From the NCBI GenBank assembly GCA_949130495.1, contig OX422214.1:256312187-256376186 (forward strand): a stretch of 64,000 nucleotides of DNA, read 5' to 3'. A model generated the notes under the pieces. That model did not search any database. It saw only the letters and a program-made list of their open reading frames with translations, and was not told the origin of the DNA. Each line of letters opens with the position of its first letter. Position 1 is the first letter of the stretch. Origin of the DNA: Sambucus nigra (lineage: Eukaryota > Streptophyta > Magnoliopsida > Dipsacales > Adoxaceae). Below, in pieces: positions 22,481 through 32,854 of this stretch. A program made the translations under genes and the position numbers.

Positions 22481-23638
22481 CTCACACCGTTATAATCTAT
22501 ACACCACCTTTCCTTCTTCAGTAATGACTTTCTTGCATTGTCTGCTGGTAGTGGTGACTGCTTTCCTCTTCTTCCCTCTAGATGCCTCGGCCACTCTTTT
22601 CCCTGAGAACCGATTAAACACGCTTTGTTATTGGACCTCATGCTCTATCGGATCCGCTCTGGGCCTCATCCCATCTTTGAGCTGCTTCGAGATGCCTTGG
22701 GGCCAAGGGACCACTTGGTGAGCTTCCTCGGCCATTACTCTTGCATTGCTCGCAACCTCTTTACCCTACTCGTTCAAGGGCCCCATCATTTCTCTGATCG
22801 AGGGAACCCTTGCTCCCTCCATCCTTCTCGTTAGGACCCGAACATCCTCTTCCAACTCAGTATAAAACACCGCATCCACCAAGTGATATTCCTAGATAGC
22901 CAAGCGCCTTTTCGTTGCCTTAATGGTTACGTCTGTCCCCTTGATATCCAACTTAGTGCATTGGTGGTACGTAGAAGGAACTAGCCCTTGGTTGTGCATC
23001 CATACCCTCCATATTAGCAGATGATAGGAAGTTTTACTCTCTATTACGTGGAATTTAATATGGGAACTCAAATTTTCCATCACAATCCCAACATTAACAT
23101 ACCCAATGGATTTGGAAGATTGGTTATCATACCCCGAAATCACCAAAGGCATGGGAACTAACCTTTCTTCTGGAATATTGTCGGCATGAAAGGAGTTAAT
23201 TGGCATAATATTGATGGAAGATCCCCCATCCATAAGAGTTCTCGCGAAACTAACTCCTTTAATGCTAGCAGTCACATATAATGGCCTGTTGTGAGGGAAT
23301 CTCACAGCCCTATCGGCATCGCTGAAGGTCACTTCTGACAGGAACCTCCTCACTAACCTGGCCATGGGTCCCTTCCATTTCAGCGAAGGGATCGCGTCTT
23401 TCCTAGTAATATCTAGTATCCCCTGAGTTATTTCTAACCTTCTTTCTTTTGGTATCCCTACCTGTTCGAAGAACCAGGTGAACTTTGGGGATTTTGCGAC
23501 TGCACAGTACTCTAGGCCTGGATCTGCTTCCTCACCTTCAACGTTGTACATGTCCCCCCCATTATTTGACACTTGTTTCATCATAGGCCAAAACTGCGTT
23601 AGCCATTCCTTTAGTACAAGTCTCCAAAGCTGCTTCAT
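22481..23638 (-). pseudogene. pol (PR): L3 aspartic protease and protease-RT linker
   Basis: A 248-codon open stretch (23638-22892) has FSDADRAVRFPHNRPLYV, then the active site TLMDGGSSINIMP (about 23230-23190), and YHLLIWRVWMHNQGLVPSTY near 23010, where Tat elements have YHLLLGRPWIH. The active-site Asp is kept. From 22891 to about 22481 a linker rich in charged residues (VLTRRMEGARVPSIREMMG) is readable with several stops. Cleavage of the gag-pol polyprotein is the expected role. Confidence 0.8.
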
Positions 23639-23659
23639 ACCCTTATCTTTCCTCTCTCT

Positions 23660-25175
23660 CTACCTCTTCATCATAGGCCACCATGAGATTGGCAACGTCC
23701 CTGCCTTCACATACTTGTCGATGATTCTTCTCAGTGTAAAGCATCTCTCGGTTGGATGATGGATCCTCCGATGAACCTGGCAATACTTTGGATCCTCTTT
23801 CGTTGGCACATCGGGATCCACAGCGGGAATGTCCTTTGGCTCATAGACCGTTCCCCCTTGGACCATCGCGTTGTAACAACTGACAGCTTCTTCCACTGTA
23901 CAAGGTAATGGTGGTGGGTCTTCCCTGTCTCTTCCAAACTTTCTCTTATTATCCTTCTTCGGTGTTTTTCCCCTATCTCCCCCCTCGGTGTACCCTACCC
24001 ATGGGGGATGAGACCTACCCCCCGCGGGTTGCATCGGCTACCTAAACATCATGGGCATCGCCACCGGATTGGGTCGCACCACCAAAGAGATATTTCTCGT
24101 TGCTTTTAAGAACGCCGCAGAAGTCCCCTCGCGCGTCTCATTAATAAGATGGCAGATGTACTCAGGAAGCAGCCCCTCAGTGCAGATCTGTAATAACTTG
24201 GATTCTTTGGCCTCCTCCCTCATGTCGAGGGATCTTTCTCTGAATCTTCGAACATAGGCCACCACTTCTTCCCCGGCTCGTTGCTTCTCCCTACCTAGTT
24301 GGGTCAAAGTAAACTCATCTTCTACCAGAGAGAACTTCTGGACAAACAACACGTGGATCTCTTCCCATGTAGAAACGATGTTGGGAGCCAAATGGGAATA
24401 CCAGGTATATGCTTTATCGATCAAGGACTTAGAAAAATCCCTCAACCTAAGACTTTTATGATTACAATGCGCCCCCAAATGTTCAACAAAGCGCTTAATA
24501 TGCTCCTTCAGGTTCCCACCTTTTCCCGTGTATTTTTCAAAAATAGGAGGAATATAGTCCTTCGAATAGGGCTCATCATTGTATTCCTGGGGATACGATG
24601 TTTGAAAGTCATCAAAAATCAAAGCTACCTCGCCAGCAGATTGCGAGGAAGCCTGCATGAACTTCAGCATCTCCTTTTGTATCTCCTTTCTCATTTCCTC
24701 CATGGGTGACATTACTGGGATAACAACCAACGGGGTTATGGGTTGAACGTTCATTGAAGATGGAATGAACGTTATAGCTGGGGCCGTTGATACTCCCGAG
24801 GCTCCTACTGCTGTATTCACAACGAAGGGTATACGTACCGGGACCGTCCCTGCTACACCTGCACCTCGTGGGGCCGTTAGAGTTACCCCTAGTGTTACGA
24901 AGGCATTAGCCTCCAACCCTCCCAGCATAGTTGAAGATACTGGAGTTTGCAAAAACTCATAAAAAAAATTTCATGATGAGCGCGACCTGAGTGGGTCCTA
25001 ATCCCTCACTCGTGGGAGCTTGTGCCACCCCCGGAACACCTGTCATCGCCTGAACCGGAGGTACCTCTATTCGAGGAGCCCCACCCCTTATGGCTTCTAG
25101 TTCTCTTGTAGCCTATTCTTCATTATGTTGGATGTCATCAAAATTGAGCCTTCTAATAGCATTTTCTTCCTCCAT
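23660..25175 (-). pseudogene. gag: L3 gag, broken
   Basis: The likely start is ATG at 25175 (MEEENAIRRLNFDDIQ), 43 bases after the 5' LTR, with a stop at about 25115 and a frame change near 24965. The 304-codon open part (24952-24038) holds the gag domain: IPPIFEKYTGKGGNLKEHIK, FSKSLIDKAYTWYSHLAPN, FTLTQLGREKQRAGEEVVAY and FRERSLDMRE. After a stop at 24038 the C-terminal part (24034-23660) reads DPKYCQVHRRIHHPTERCF, the C/H-rich block that stands in for a zinc knuckle in this lineage. This is the usual Tat/Ogre gag style. The N-terminus is glycine/alanine/threonine-rich. Confidence 0.85.
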
Positions 25176-25194
25176 ACTCCTTTCTTCGAAGAAT

Positions 25195-25217
25195 GCCTCC
25201 CCAGCGGAGTCGCCAAA
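25195..25217 (-). other. L3 primer-binding site
   Basis: On the minus strand TTTGGCGACTCCGCTGGGGA follows the 5' LTR end directly. This is the classic Ogre/Tat-type site, generally attributed to a tRNA-Arg primer; that assignment is from memory. Confidence 0.75.
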
Positions 25218-26414
25218 TGTAAGAGGGTACTTTAAATAAGAGGGAGGCGTAACCCCTATTTGAGTATGGTAGTGATAATCTAACTTGGACAAAACCCTAG
25301 ATTAATGATAGGACATACAAACACAAACCCAATGAAGATAAGACTTGATTTAAACTCATAAATCTCTCGTGTATAACTCGAGAAATAGTAATGAACTTTA
25401 TAAGTAACTTAGCTAGAGGGAGAGAGAAGTAAGCACCCTAGATACACCATGGTAGGCAGGTAGAAACACACCAAATACCCTCAAGAATATCTGTCAAGTA
25501 TTAACAGCTTCGTAATAAATAAGAATGGTGAGTGAGAAAACTCTCTGGTTTGCAATAACTCTCTCTGGCGTGTCTCTCTCTCTTAGTAATAACTCCTGAA
25601 CTCTCAAAAGATCATCCTCTCCTCAAAGGTGGTTGGGGTCCTTAAATAGCCCCCCACACCACCCTCGAGGCAACTCAATCATTAAAGACTATGAAAGACA
25701 TCCCTCATACTTTATGTCACAACATTAAATGCCTGATGCACTAGTTATCTCCACATCATAAACATTAAATGCCAAGACATGCCTTTTGCCTAACCACTGT
25801 GTGTCAGGGGCTGTTATCGCAGAGGTGGCTCACCAACTGCCTGACAGCCCCAAATACCACAGTGGTTTATTCAAGTGCAGGTCTGACATTGTTTAGCTGG
25901 ATAGTGACATCGCCTATAGTAGATGTGACATTAAGTAGAGGGCTGTTTGGTTCTCAACTCAACGCCCGATGGAACTCCAAGCTTCTCCGCCTGAGGTTCC
26001 ACGATAAGGGTCCTTCAGTGTTTTACCAAGCGTGTCTAACATGGTCAGAACAAACCCCAATGGTGCCTCACTTCTCAATCCTCCAAACCAGGTCCCTCTA
26101 AAGTTCCCACGGTGAGGTAATTCGATAGAGCATGAAAGTTCTCCCAGGCCCTACCGAGCTTGGTCTCTCGCGAGTACCATTTGACCTCACACTACAACTC
26201 ATTATTATTCTCGTTACATCATTACAACCATTTATAGCTTACAGTCAATTATAAACAGAAATACAATATGACTAATACAACAAGCTAAAGTATGAGTTTC
26301 CATGCCAAGCTGCCTCGCTGAGTTACCACGCTTGAGCTGGTTACTTAATCCAAACACTTTTGCCAATTAGGTAATTATCCCTAATCTCAGGATTACCTTC
26401 GACCCCCCTATACA
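25218..26414 (-). repeat. L3 5' LTR
   Basis: 1197 bases, the partner of 11271-12474. On the minus strand it starts TGTATAGGGGGG and ends CCCTCTTACA, next to the primer site. Confidence 0.9.
25642..25650 (-). promoter_or_regulatory. TATA box of L3 5' LTR
   Basis: GCTATTTAAGG on the minus strand, about 765 bases into the LTR, after a GGTGTGGGGGG run. Position and sequence fit a plant core promoter. It is kept in both LTRs. Confidence 0.55.
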
Positions 26415-27260
26415 CATTTTGTGGAAACACCCTCGGCTATGATGAGGGTGAATGGTAGGGATGACCCTCCTTTCACTCTCAAGAAAGACGAGGGGAGACT
26501 TAAAATAATTAAAAACATCATTAATTTGGTGAAAGCCACCCTCCACTATGATGAGGGTGAATTGTAGGGACGACCCTCCTTTCACTCTCAAGAAAGACGA
26601 GGGGGGACTTGAAATAATTAAAAACATCATTAGTTTGGTGAAATCCACCCTCGGCTATGATGAGGGTGAATGGTAGGGACGACCCTCCTTTCACTCTCAA
26701 GAAAGACGAGGGGGAGTTGAAATAATTGAAAACATCATTAATTTGGTGGAAACCACCCTCGGCTATGATGATGGTGAATGGTAGGGAAGACCCTCCTTTC
26801 ACTCTCAAGAAAGAAGAGGGGGACTTGAAATAATTAAAAACATCATTAATTTGGTGGAAACCACCCTCGCTATGATGAGGGTGAATGGTAGGGACGACCC
26901 TCCTTTCACTCGCAAGAAAGACGAGGGGGAGTTGAAATAATTGAAAACATCATTAATTTGGTGGAAACCACCCTCGGTTATGATGAGGGTGAATGGTAGG
27001 GTTAACCCTCCTTCCACTCTCAAAAAAGATGAGGGGGGACTTAAATTAATTGAAAACATCATTAATTTGGTGAAAGCCACCCTCGGCTATGATGAGGCTG
27101 GATGATAGGGATGACCCTCCATTCATTCTCAATAAAGACGAGGGGGGACTTATATTTTAAAGCATCATTAAGTTGGTGGAAACCACCCTCGGCTATAATG
27201 AGGGTGAATGGTAGGAACCACCCTCCATTCACTTTCAATAAAGACGAGGGGGACTTGGAA
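26415..27260 (+). repeat. L2 108-bp tandem array, right part (about eight units)
   Basis: This continues the array interrupted by L3. It begins with the second CATTT duplication (26415-26419). Units start near 26426, 26535, 26644, 26752, 26860, 26968, 27076 and 27182, a period of 106-109. The ACCCTC/GAGGGT hairpin is kept in most units. Open frames on the minus strand across this stretch are repeat readings, not genes. The array stops shortly before the end of the antisense ORF. Confidence 0.9.
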
Positions 27261-27449
27261 GATGGTTAACACAAATATCATAGCCAACACAAATCATACA
27301 AGAGGCAATCATAAAAGACAGTAAGAAAGATTATATTATAATGTTATTACAAATGTTTGTCCAAGGAGAAAGTACAAAAATGTTTTTTTACAATCAGAGG
27401 GTATGGGCTACAGACACCCACCCTATTGAGAAACATCGGAGGGTAGGGC

Positions 27450-29799
27450 TTAAACATTAATAGTAGGAGTCTCTTTGACGACCAAAATAGGCCGATCCTC
27501 AGATGTGTCGGTACCTTCGACGTGCCCTTGTGACTCCACATGGGCTAAAGCCTTAGCAATAAGCGGGTCATCCAACTCAACTTCCTCAAGAGAGGGGTGA
27601 ACAGAAGACACGACATTAGAAAATTTTAAGATGACCCATCGATATTACGTCTTAATCCCCCTCTCAAAGTACTTAAGGCCGAATCCCTGGAACTCATCGA
27701 AGATTTTATAAGCCTCCACCGCATCGGCCTCTACCTTCTTCACTGCCTCATTAAGTTCAGCCTTGAATTGGGCCCCTTGATTGATCAAGGACTATTCCTT
27801 TTCTTTGATGAGGGATCCCTTCACCTTCAGGTCGGCCTCGTGCTGCTTCACCAGCTCATCCAGTACCCTTATATGCTCGGTCCTTGCACTCTCCAACTCT
27901 GCCCTCGCAGTCTCCAGCTCGGTCTTCAGATAGGCCTCATGCTGAATAGCTCTCTCGGCCTCGTAGAACTTTTATTGATTCTCAGATATCCACTTAGTGG
28001 TCGAGGTAAAGGCACATACAGTCTATATAAGATAGGAGAAATCTCACTAGAAAGTCGAGGAAACACTTTGTAAAATATAGGTGAATAAAAGGTGACGAGA
28101 CAGATAAAATACCTGAGCCAGCATGTGAAGACCGTAGTCATAGACCTTAGCCAGGGGAATCCTTGATAAGAATTCATAATCTATGGCCGAGGGTGCAGAA
28201 AACATTAAGGCTTTGTCCGCCCTCAGGTTGGCTATGAGGGAAGAGGGTTCAGCCTTGAGGAAAGTGAGATTCTAAGACCAATAGGCACTCATGATGGAAG
28301 AGGAGCTGGTCCCCTCAGTGTGTGCTTGAGACACCTCTACCCTCACCCTCATTCGTGAGTCAGGCCGAGAGCCCCCAGGAACTTCAGGCTCCTTCCTTTT
28401 GCGACTGTTGGCGATTGGATCAACTTCTGTCGGCCCCACGACCTTTGTCTTTCTTAGAGGCTGCTGAGGCTCTTTGCCTTTCTTCTTTCCTAGGCCAGAC
28501 ATCAAGCTGGGGGTAGTCATCTCCCAAAGTTGACCAGAAATGTTTGCAGGCCGACCTGAAAAAGAGATGATACATCAGATATAAGTAGCAATATTGACGC
28601 AACACTTGGAAATATGAAACAAAAAATAACTCACATAATTCTGTTAGGGGGTCGACCCTCAGACTAGCTTCTTTGAGGAAACGAGTGGTCATCAAGTCTT
28701 CAAATTTGGTGAGTCCACCCTCTTTCCCTTGTTCCCTCAGATAGTCAATAACATCCCTCTCATCCAAATTAAGGTCGGGGTCTGATCGTGCTTTCATTAA
28801 GGGGTTGGACCATGCCCTTGGGACCCTCAGACTGTCTTCTACGTGCTCGTCCCGGGTAGGGAATTCCCAATACCCAGAGATAAAGAAAAGCCTCTTCTTC
28901 CAATCATGGTTGGAAGTTTGTTCCACATTAAGAAGTTTTTTCTCGGACTTCCTCGCCCCTAGATGAAAATACCCAGGCTGCTTGGACGATGAAATGATAT
29001 TGTAATAGGCTATGAATAAATCGGTCGAGGGCTCATCGATAAAAGTATTCTTCCAAAGGGCGACATAATCGAGGATAGTCCTCCATGAGTTGGGAGGAAG
29101 TTGAGAAGGAGAAATCCCGAGGGAAGAAAATATGTCAACTATAGCAGGGTGCAGAGGGAACCTAACACCTACCCTTAGCATCTTCTCGTAAATAGCAATC
29201 TCTCCTTCATCCCCTGGAAGATCCTCTCATATTCAGTTAGGACCCTCATACTTATATTAGACTGTATACCAAATAGATGCCTCCATAATAGGAGGTCGCG
29301 ATCCTTAAGTGATGATACGTAAGTCGAGGCACTAGAAGTATCAACTCGACCATCATCATCAGAACTCTCATTGTCATCCTCATCCCTCTTGTCCCTAGAT
29401 CCCTTAGCCTCATCGCATATCGGAAGACCATCTGGAAAGGATACTTGAAAATAAAGAGGAGATATGGTTGTTACAGGGACAACCTCTACATGATCTATCC
29501 CCTCGGCCTGGTCTAAGAGTTGATGTCTCTCTCCTCCCAGAATGGCCAGTACCAATTGGTGACGATGATCCCTCATTCATATCTCCCTCGTGAGTCTGAC
29601 TCTCAGTTGGATGATAAGAAGAACCAAAGGGCTCATATGGTAAAATTATGGTTAAAGGAATGGGGACAATGGGTCGTACCCAATTAGGGTCGGCCCCTTG
29701 TCTTCGCTCACCCTCTTCTTCTATTCGCCTAATCTCAGCAAAGAAATTTTCCCTCAAGGTTGGGAACTCCTCGGCTAAACCATAAAGTCTCTTGAGCAT
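27450..29799 (-). pseudogene. L2 antisense ORF: 'putative gypsy type transposon' (Transposase_28-like) protein with introns
   Basis: Antisense to L2 pol. It starts at ATG 29799 (MLKRLYGLAEEFPTLRENFF). An acidic region follows (KRDEDDNESSDDDGRVDTSS, about 29340), then EIAIYEKMLRVGVRFPLHP and LGISPSQLPPNSWRTILDYV (29200-29070), the pattern of the plant 'putative gypsy type transposon' family. Further on are VPRAWSNPLMKARSDPDLN and a basic stretch (KKKGKEPQQPLRKTK, about 28480). A long coiled coil (KTELETARAELESARTEHIR, about 27900) and VKETPTINV lead to TAA at 27450-27452. Introns with good borders: 28634-28556 (GTGAGT...TTTTTCAG) and about 28113-28020 (GTATTTTA...TTATATAG). Frame changes near 29500 and 29230 and a stop at about 28270. 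The function of such aORFs in Tat elements is unknown. Confidence 0.72.
28556..28634 (-). other. Apparent 79-bp intron in the L2 antisense ORF
   Basis: On the minus strand the sequence AATTAT|GTGAGTTATTTTTTG opens the intron and CATCTCTTTTTCAG|GTCGGCC closes it. It is AT-rich, and its translation (FFVSYFQVLRQYCYLYL) is unlike the flanking polar protein, as expected of an intron that happens to be open. The length is a minimal plant intron. Confidence 0.6.
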
Positions 29800-30595
29800 T
29801 AAAGGGGAAGACCCTACACTTAAGGAGTTTGCTCAAACTAAATACAAACATGTTTAGAGTTTGACCAAATTGAGTTTTCGATTCAAACCTCAGAAAATAA
29901 AGGGTTTTTATGGATGAACATTAAAGAACAAAAGGAACACAGTTCATTGAAGAAGAACGTAGGAGGATACAGGAATACCCTAGAAGTTCCACAAAGAGGC
30001 ACTAAACCACCACTGAATAGTGGGGGAAGAACCCTAAGGAACTTAAAATCTAATGTACAACCTTATAACCACCACAGCAAGGCGGGTCAACACGCTAGAA
30101 AAGTAAAGCAACAAGGGAAAAACGGAAAGAAACCCAAATGCAAGAAATAAATAGAAAGTGAAGGTTAAATGAGGAATCTAAGGCAAAAGAGTTACCTAAA
30201 GATGAAGACGAATGTTGGGCGAAGCTTGGGACGAGATATCGCAAAAATGGCAGTGTGAACTGGTAAGAAATTAGAGAGAGAAGCCTTAAGCGCAAAGAAG
30301 AAGAAGAAGAATAAAAGAATAAATGTTTCAAAAATCCTTTAAATACCTTGTTATTTGTGGGCCCAATAATCAATGCAAGACACAACCCACGAGGAGAGGC
30401 ATCATTAGGGCACGAACCCCAAGAATTATGTGCAGTCGTCATAGTTGGGAGACGTAAATGATGATGGATATCTGACAGGGTGTCAAGCAACTTGACAAAT
30501 GTCACTCATCAAACTGGTCGCACAGTTGGCATTCAAAGGCAACATTACCCCTCAGACATCTCAACAACATTGATGGCTAAGGGATGGGGGGTGAT
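29800..30595. other. Non-coding segment between the L2 antisense ORF and the 3' LTR
   Basis: No plus-strand gene is supported. It holds the 5' leader and probable promoter of the antisense ORF (see 30300-30350) and, on the minus strand, ATCTTTAG|GTAACTC near 30200, a plausible splice donor in the leader. At its right end AAGGGATGGGGGGTGA (30579-30594) is the L2 polypurine tract. The plus-strand frame at 29914-30150 is Lys/Asn-rich and overlaps the leader; it is not called. Confidence 0.5.
30300..30350 (-). promoter_or_regulatory. Probable promoter of the L2 antisense ORF
   Basis: On the minus strand CAAGGTATTTAAAGG (30350-30336) gives a TATA-like TATTTAAA. About 30 bases further is a pyrimidine tract, ATTCTTCTTCTTCTTCTTTG (about 30314-30296), a typical plant transcription-start and leader context. 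The first ATG of the aORF is 500 bases downstream, with a possible leader intron. Confidence 0.45.
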
Positions 30596-31403
30596 TGATA
30601 TACCAATATACACCCTCGGCCAGGCTGAGGGTGCCCTCACCTCGGACGAGGGCTCAGGTCCAGGACAAGTCCAATTACCACAGTTCCGTGATAGGAAGGG
30701 TCGGCCAAGACGATCCCATAACCAAGATCAGACGACCCTTCAAGGGGCTGACACCTCATCATCAACTAGACGACCCTTCAAGGGCCGACCCCTCATCAAG
30801 GACCAGATGACCCTACAAAGGGCCGACCCCTCATCACCGACCAGACGACCCTATAAGGGGCCGACCCCTCATCACGGGTCGAATGACCCTATGAGGGGAT
30901 GACAGTACGAGGCCCACATCCAGTTGGGCTCAATGCCAACATCAACTTTAGCCTCGTCTTAGCATCCTAGGTCGTGGGTGACATCATCACAGTGCGTGAC
31001 TTGGGAGACGCATGAAACAGTGCCCGTAGGACTCATATAGCACGTGGACTAAATCGTTATAACAATATCATCCCCTCACGTGAGGGAATATTATGTCATC
31101 ATTAATTGAAAGTGGTACATCTAGTTTTCAGTAGGTGATTGGCTAGATTATCATTCACATGCACCATTCATGCTTGAGCTTATGAGCATTGTATCCAAGG
31201 CCATTAGTGCCCATATTTAGTGGATCACACACTCACAGTGGATGTAGGCCTGATTGGCTGAACCAATATACATCATTGTCTTCATTTTTCTTATACTCGT
31301 CTGCTTCTATACTTATACACATGTAGAACTCTATTGCTGCAATTTTTATTACTGTTTGAGCTCATCACCTCTTATCTGGTGGTGTTGAACCTTAGCATCA
31401 TCA
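30596..31403 (+). repeat. L2 3' LTR (TATA region deleted)
   Basis: 808 bases, the partner of 3820-4730. It jumps from CATGCTTG (about 31172) straight to AGCTTATGAGCATTG, lacking about 120 bases that in the 5' LTR contain the TATA box and the start of the transcript. Near 31010 it has about 14 bases not in the 5' LTR. GAGGT (31404-31408) follows. Confidence 0.88.
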
Positions 31404-31408
31404 GAGGT
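31404..31408. repeat. Target-site duplication of L2, right copy (GAGGT)
   Basis: It matches 3815-3819 exactly. Confidence 0.85.
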
Positions 31409-32671
31409 TATTTTTGAAAGGGGACATTTTTATCCTGATGATCCCATTGGGGGATTTAGAATTGGTACCTCACAACATTGAACATAGGTTGGATTCCATT
31501 AGTGAGAACAAGGGATTGAACGGTCATTTGGGTGCGTAGGTATGTGCATAGCCTAAGGACTTAGAACTATATTCGCCTCCAATATATGTGTTTTGTATTT
31601 ATGGTTCGAGAGAGATACCGAACCGATTGTCCTTGTTTGTGTACGAGATGTACCTGGACTTGATAGCAGAGTATGCATGCACCGCAGTTGAGTCTAGGGG
31701 TGTTGTATTAATATATATATAATATTGTGATGATTATGTATATACCCTTATGATACTATCTACTATGTGAAAGTTTGTAGATAAATAAAATAATGATTTC
31801 TTAAATAACTTAAGTATGTGAACGCGTAACCACTTGTGAAATTTATACTCGGGATAGTAAATGTAAGAACAGTGAATACTAGTGTGTGGGATATACGGGT
31901 TATTACTACGAGTAATGGTTAGACGGTTTATATCTACGACCTAGTTAGAGGATATCTATGACTGGAACGGTTTAGATATTCGTTAGGCTTGCACAATAGT
32001 TGAGAGTGAGAATCCCAAGTGAGTGTACGAAAGCTAAAATATGTTTTATACTTGCTCTACCACATTTTAGATACTTGCTAAAATGTTTTAAAATCTTTTA
32101 CACTGGGGATATGACCCGTCTCTTGCAAAATCTCTTTTTCTTGTGAAACTATTTTTAGGTACCCAGCCACAGGGACACCAAGCTTAGACTGTTGGATCTC
32201 TTGACGTGCTACAGCTATAGTGGAAGCTACAGGTCCTTGCATACGCCTCCACTTCTATCTTTTCAGTTCTAGCATTTAGACATCTAAGTTTGGGCATGTG
32301 TCTCTCATTCTTAGTTTATTTATGTCAGAGGAACATTGTATTTATTTATTTCAGTATTTACATTTTCGTTGGATTTATTATTGTTGGTTTGGATTTTATT
32401 TGATTGGGATGATTATCCCAGTTTATTATATTCAGTCGAATGATGTTTTATTCGTTAGTTATTTATTGTGAGAATGGTGAATGTTTTAAATGGTTTAAAT
32501 TAATTGACTTTAAATAATTGGATTAAATGTTTAAACACTAGCTTAATTAGTTGTTAGGTGGTTAAAAAAATTATTTTTTGACAGTGATGCTAAGAATGAA
32601 CCAACTAGATATTCTGTTTAAAATTTTATAAAGGACTGGACACCCGGTATTTAATTGTACGGGGTGTCACA
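31409..32671 (+). repeat. L1 5' LTR, right part
   Basis: Continuation of the LTR from 3819. It ends CGGGGTGTCACA, inverted to the LTR start. Nothing in it looks coding. Together with the left part the LTR is about 2930 bases. Confidence 0.75.
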
Positions 32672-32673
32672 GG

Positions 32674-32691
32674 TGGTATCAGAATGCCAGG
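32674..32691 (+). other. L1 primer-binding site (tRNA-iMet type)
   Basis: TGGTATCAGAATGCCAGG two bases after the LTR. The first ten bases equal the complement of the plant initiator-tRNA 3' end, after which two extra bases interrupt the match. Typical of chromoviruses. Confidence 0.8.
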
Positions 32692-32854
32692 TTCTAGATT
32701 CATTTAGAATATGTATGGCTTACTATGCTTTTAGCTTAGCATTATTTGATATAGAGCCCTGTTATTAGGATTGTTGCATTCTTGATTATGTGATTTCGTC
32801 TTAATCTATTTGATATTTAATGACTGTGGACTTATAAATTTTTTCACATTTCAG

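Larger units (their letters stand above)
11271..26414 (-). mobile_element. L3: Tat-lineage Ty3/gypsy element (Ogre/Retand-like) with plant-mobile-domain antisense ORF
   Basis: 15,144 bases, transcribed on the minus strand, with LTRs of 1197 (5') and 1204 (3') bases and CATTT duplications. In its own direction the order is: LTR, primer site, gag, protease, RT with RNase H, second RNase H, integrase, antisense ORF on the plus strand (containing a 55-bp array in an apparent intron), purine tract, LTR. The first 200 bases of the two LTRs match at roughly nine in ten by eye, so it is a fairly old insertion, though younger than L2, which it interrupts. Pol is mostly in one frame with scattered stops, better preserved than L2. 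Tat membership rests on the gag type, second RNase H and aORF. Confidence 0.9.
3820..31403 (+). mobile_element. L2: Tat-lineage Ty3/gypsy element with antisense ORF, itself split by L3
   Basis: Flanked by GAGGT duplications and by LTRs starting TGATATACC and ending ATCATTA or ATCATCA. Without the L3 insertion (15,144 bases plus its 5-bp duplication) L2 is about 12.4 kb. Order on the plus strand: LTR, primer site, gag, protease, RT, RNase H, second RNase H, integrase, 108-bp tandem array, antisense ORF, purine tract, LTR. A second RNase H of the archaeal-like kind and an antisense ORF between pol and the 3' LTR are the known hallmarks of the Tat group. All pol parts carry stops or frameshifts, and the 3' LTR has lost its TATA region, so the copy is dead. 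Confidence 0.88.

Noticed and set aside
26367..27080. Minus-strand frames with repeating SPPSSFLRVKGGSSLPFT peptides
   Set aside because: Direct translation of the 108-bp tandem repeat; the period of 108 is divisible by three, which keeps frames open.
32674..32691. tRNA-like sequence
   Set aside because: Only the 3'-end complement of initiator tRNA is present; it is a primer-binding site. No complete tRNA gene was seen anywhere in the window.
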